From Caryophanales bacterium (GTDB lineage: Bacteria > Bacillota_I > Bacilli_A > RF39 > UBA660), in assembly GCA_016291995.1 (NCBI GenBank), contig JAEEZV010000003.1, positions 1 to 7,299 of the forward strand: a stretch of 7,299 nt of DNA, written 5' to 3'. Below the pieces are notes generated by a model. The model was given only the letters and a program-made list of their open reading frames with translations, was not told the origin of the DNA and searched no databases. Within the stretch, counting starts at the first letter, position 1, and each line of letters opens with the position of its first letter. Position numbers and translations under genes: made by a program. Shown here one piece after another: positions 4,929-7,299 of this stretch.

Positions 4929-7112
4929 ATGGAAAAAGAAGAAGATATCGTTAAAGAAGAACAAGTAGATGAAGCACCCAGTGATCCAGAGTTTATTCAG
5001 TATGAAGAAGAACACAAAAAAGAGATGATAGAAATTACTGAAGAAAACTTAAATGAATATGCTAGTCAATTACAATTTGATACACTAGCTCAAGAATGTA
5101 TCGCCGAAGACTTATGTAAGTCTTACAACATTTCAAAAGAAGATTTATTTATCTTGATTCATGAACTTAAAAAGAGAGGCAATAATGTTGTAACATTAAA
5201 TACAACAGCCTATCGAAGTGATGATGAAAAAAGTGAACCAGATAAAGTCCAAGTAACATTAATTCGTAACTTTGGACATGAAAAACTAATTGATGATTTA
5301 TCATATCAAATTGTTGATAATGATGAAGATATCAGAGTAATGTTAATATCAGATACTAGATTTGGAAGTATTTATAGTCAAAATAGTATCTTAAATGATA
5401 TGTATATTAAAGCTAAATCTTTAGGCGTTAAATATGTATTTTTGACTGGTGATGTAGTGGAAGGTATCTATAACGGAGCTAAAAGTATTTATAATAGTAC
5501 CCTACATACCAATGGTTACGAAGACCAAGCAGCATATGTGGCAACTTTCTTTCCAAGAGTGGAAGGAATCACAACATTATTCATTACTGGAGAACACGAT
5601 TTATCTTTCTTAAAAAATGAAAAAATAGATATTGGAAAATTGATTGCAGATCAAAGAGAAGATATGATTTACTTAGGACCAAGAAGAAAAAAAGTGACAT
5701 TTGTTACAGATGATAAAAGAACAGGAAGTATTTCGTTGTATCTTCAACATGCTAAAGGCAGAGTTCCATACACTATTTCCTATAAACCTCAACAGAAAAT
5801 TGCGGCTCTTAGGAATGAGGACAAAACTGATATCTTAGTAACTTCTCATTTCGCAGCATGTGATTCTTTTCTAAGAAGAGACGTTAGATCATTCCAAGTA
5901 CCAACAGTAACTGCTACAACTGACGAAATGAAAGACGCACCAACTCCTGTTTATAATACAATTGGCGCTTGGATGGTAAAACTATCTAAAGATAATAAAG
6001 GAAATCTAAAAAATACCACACAAATGTGGATACCATATTATAAAACAATTATTAATGATTATAAGAATGCCAAAGCATTATATTTAACAGATGAAAAGAA
6101 AATATTTATTCCACAAAATAGTGTTAAAGAAGATAAAGATAGATTGTATTCCCTAATTAAAAATGGTGACGATGTTGAAACTGTATGTGAAAAGTTAGGT
6201 GTATCAGAATTAAAATTAGGTGGTTTAATCGAAGAATTTATCCTAAAAGGATATGATGTAAGTATATCCGAAGAAGATGGCAAGAAAGTAGTCATTAAAA
6301 AGAAAAATAGAACTACTAATAAACCAATTAAACCAGAATTATCTGGCCTTACAAGAATAAGACAGACATGGGTATCAGATTCACACTTATGTAATGAAGT
6401 TCAACAATTAAGTCTATTAAATGATGTTTATAAAGAAACGAAAGCTAGAGGTATAGATACAGTCCTTCATTTTGGCGATATCTTAGATGGTGACTATAAA
6501 AATAGACCAGATCATCAATATGCTTTGTTTAGACAAGGTGCTTCAAGACAACTTGAGTATGTTGCAGAGTATTATCCACAAGTTGAAGGGATAAAAACAT
6601 ACTTTATTACTGGTAATCACGATGATACACATGTTAAAAATGACGGCGTATTTGTTGGACCAGAAATAGCCTTAAGAAGAAGTGATATGATTTTTGAAGG
6701 CAGTGAACATGCTTATTTCCGACCAAAAGAAAGCCCTAAGACAACAATTGAAATGTATCATCCAGGTGGTGGATGTGCTTCAAGCCTATCTTATAGAGCC
6801 CAAAAGTATATTGATAAAATGGAACCGGGAAATAAACCAAATGCTGTTGGTATGGGCCACTTTCATCAAAGTCACTTCCTATCATATCGTAACGTAATTG
6901 CGTTATTGCTTCCATGCACAACAGCTAAAAGCGCATTTGCTGTAAGACAAGGATTAGAAAACACCATGGGAGCATACTTCGTAGATATGTATGTCAATAG
7001 CAAAGGTGAAATAGAAATGTTTGAATTTGAAGAAAAACGCTATACAGAAAAAGATATTAAGAAAGATGATTACTTAAAGACTAAGAAGTTAGTACTAAGG
7101 AAAGATGATTAA
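4929..7112 (+). CDS. Tandem wHTH-metallophosphoesterase protein (one degenerate, one intact phosphoesterase domain)
   Basis: A 727-aa soluble protein laid out as an acidic N-tail (1-45), a wHTH-like unit (about 51-95), calcineurin-like phosphoesterase 1 (about 135-375), a second wHTH-like unit (about 400-457) and phosphoesterase 2 (about 476-700). Domain 2 has the full metal-site set: SDSH (D484, H486), GDILD (D517), GNHD (N563, H564), H611 and GHFH (H644, H646). In domain 1 the same sites read SDTR (R144 for His), GDVVE (D175 kept), GEHD (E222 for Asn) and SHFA (A309 for His), so it is probably inactive. FFPRVEGITTLFITGEHD (207-224) and YYPQVEGIKTYFITGNHD (548-565) show that the halves arose by duplication. 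The ATG has GGGAGG 4 nt upstream. Such enzymes cleave phosphoester bonds, and the wHTH units hint at a nucleic-acid target, but the substrate is unknown. It is a single-gene unit closed by its own terminator. Confidence 0.87.
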   Translation: MEKEEDIVKEEQVDEAPSDPEFIQYEEEHKKEMIEITEENLNEYASQLQFDTLAQECIAEDLCKSYNISKEDLFILIHELKKRGNNVVTLNTTAYRSDDEKSEPDKVQVTLIRNFGHEKLIDDLSYQIVDNDEDIRVMLISDTRFGSIYSQNSILNDMYIKAKSLGVKYVFLTGDVVEGIYNGAKSIYNSTLHTNGYEDQAAYVATFFPRVEGITTLFITGEHDLSFLKNEKIDIGKLIADQREDMIYLGPRRKKVTFVTDDKRTGSISLYLQHAKGRVPYTISYKPQQKIAALRNEDKTDILVTSHFAACDSFLRRDVRSFQVPTVTATTDEMKDAPTPVYNTIGAWMVKLSKDNKGNLKNTTQMWIPYYKTIINDYKNAKALYLTDEKKIFIPQNSVKEDKDRLYSLIKNGDDVETVCEKLGVSELKLGGLIEEFILKGYDVSISEEDGKKVVIKKKNRTTNKPIKPELSGLTRIRQTWVSDSHLCNEVQQLSLLNDVYKETKARGIDTVLHFGDILDGDYKNRPDHQYALFRQGASRQLEYVAEYYPQVEGIKTYFITGNHDDTHVKNDGVFVGPEIALRRSDMIFEGSEHAYFRPKESPKTTIEMYHPGGGCASSLSYRAQKYIDKMEPGNKPNAVGMGHFHQSHFLSYRNVIALLLPCTTAKSAFAVRQGLENTMGAYFVDMYVNSKGEIEMFEFEEKRYTEKDIKKDDYLKTKKLVLRKDD

Positions 7113-7138
7113 AAAAGAGAGAATTATTTCTCTCTTTT
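7113..7138. terminator. bidirectional intrinsic terminator between the phosphoesterase and tRNA genes
   Basis: An 11-bp stem (7113-7123 with 7128-7138; core GAGAGAA/TTCTCTC) has a TTAT loop and begins just after the TAA at 7110-7112. A T-run closes the plus-strand side, and the A-run at 7111-7116 provides a T-tract on the minus strand. It can therefore also end the opposing tRNA transcript about 34 nt past the tRNA's 3' end. Confidence 0.85.
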
Positions 7139-7171
7139 AATATATTTCCTAATCTAAGAATATTACATATA

Positions 7172-7245
7172 TGGTGCCACTTGACAGAATCAAACTGTCC
7201 TCTGAAGCTTACCATGCTTCTGTTCTGTCACTGAACTAAAGTGGC
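7172..7245 (-). tRNA. trnT: tRNA-Thr (anticodon GGU), CCA encoded, atypical D- and T-loops
   Basis: The minus strand folds as a complete cloverleaf of 74 nt including CCA. The acceptor stem is 7 perfect pairs (GCCACTT, 7245-7239, with AAGTGGC, 7182-7176), with A73 and CCA (7174-7172). The D-stem is GTTC/GAAC. The anticodon stem GAAGC/GCTTC encloses ATGGTAA with anticodon GGT (7213-7211). The variable loop is AGAG and the T-stem GACAG/CTGTC. G1-C72, C2-G71, G35 and U36 agree with known ThrRS identity elements. Odd features are a 7-nt D-loop AGTGACA without the GG pair, a T-loop TTTGATT with U56 instead of C56, A32, and G48. The first changes can be read as A19-U56 replacing the near-universal G19-C56. 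The two bases before position 1 (GU) could pair with C74 and A73, extending the acceptor helix. Confidence 0.85.
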
Positions 7246-7254
7246 ACTACATAA

Positions 7255-7283
7255 ATTATATAATAAATTTATAGTATTCACAA
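7255..7283 (-). promoter_or_regulatory. promoter of the tRNA-Thr gene
   Basis: On the minus strand TTGTGA (7283-7278), a 17-bp spacer and a perfect TATAAT (7260-7255). The start would be near 7248, only about 3 nt before the mature 5' end, suggesting a dedicated single-tRNA transcript with a minimal leader. Confidence 0.65.
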
Positions 7284-7299
7284 GGAAATTTTGTTATAA

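Noticed and set aside
7172..7245. Inverted repeat GTGCCACTT...AAGTGGCAC as a terminator or transposon end
   Set aside because: The interior forms D-, anticodon- and T-arms in correct register with encoded CCA, so it is a tRNA acceptor stem.

Overview
The window is AT-rich DNA with strong SD sequences (GGAGG, AGGTGA), consensus-like sigma-A promoters and compact intrinsic terminators. TGG encodes Trp and no TGA reassignment is needed. Together with a PcrA-type helicase and a VanY-like peptidase, this points to a low-GC Gram-positive (Bacillota), perhaps an uncultured gut Bacilli lineage. That placement is inference. No phage, IS element or CRISPR array is visible.

Layout. The left part (1-2780) is on the minus strand: pcrA (start 2780), its terminator over the stop codon (674-701), a VanY/M15B-type peptidase without a signal peptide, and the first 16 codons of a membrane or exported protein cut by the window edge. 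A 111-bp divergent promoter region separates pcrA from a plus-strand gene for a 341-aa, C-terminally anchored protein of unknown function. That gene ends at a bidirectional terminator shared with a convergent minus-strand gene (3928-4614). The convergent gene encodes a 228-aa protein made of two S-adenosylmethionine decarboxylase-like halves. The C-terminal half keeps the Ser/His/Cys catalytic set and the N-terminal half has lost it.

The 314-bp gap 4615-4928 is dense with regulation. The decarboxylase-like gene has a near-perfect promoter and a leader resembling a yybP-ykoY (manganese) riboswitch that ends in a transcription terminator. In the other direction a second promoter and a short leader with its own terminator precede a 727-aa protein. 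That protein is built as wHTH-phosphoesterase-wHTH-phosphoesterase, with the first phosphoesterase degenerate. The right end holds a minus-strand tRNA-Thr(GGU) with encoded CCA and an unusual D-loop/T-loop combination, and a bidirectional terminator lies between it and the phosphoesterase gene.

The genes do not form one obvious pathway. The most notable content is the riboswitch plus duplicated decarboxylase-like protein, the duplicated phosphoesterase behind an orphan attenuator, and the atypical tRNA. All assignments come from reading the sequence by eye; no database search was run.
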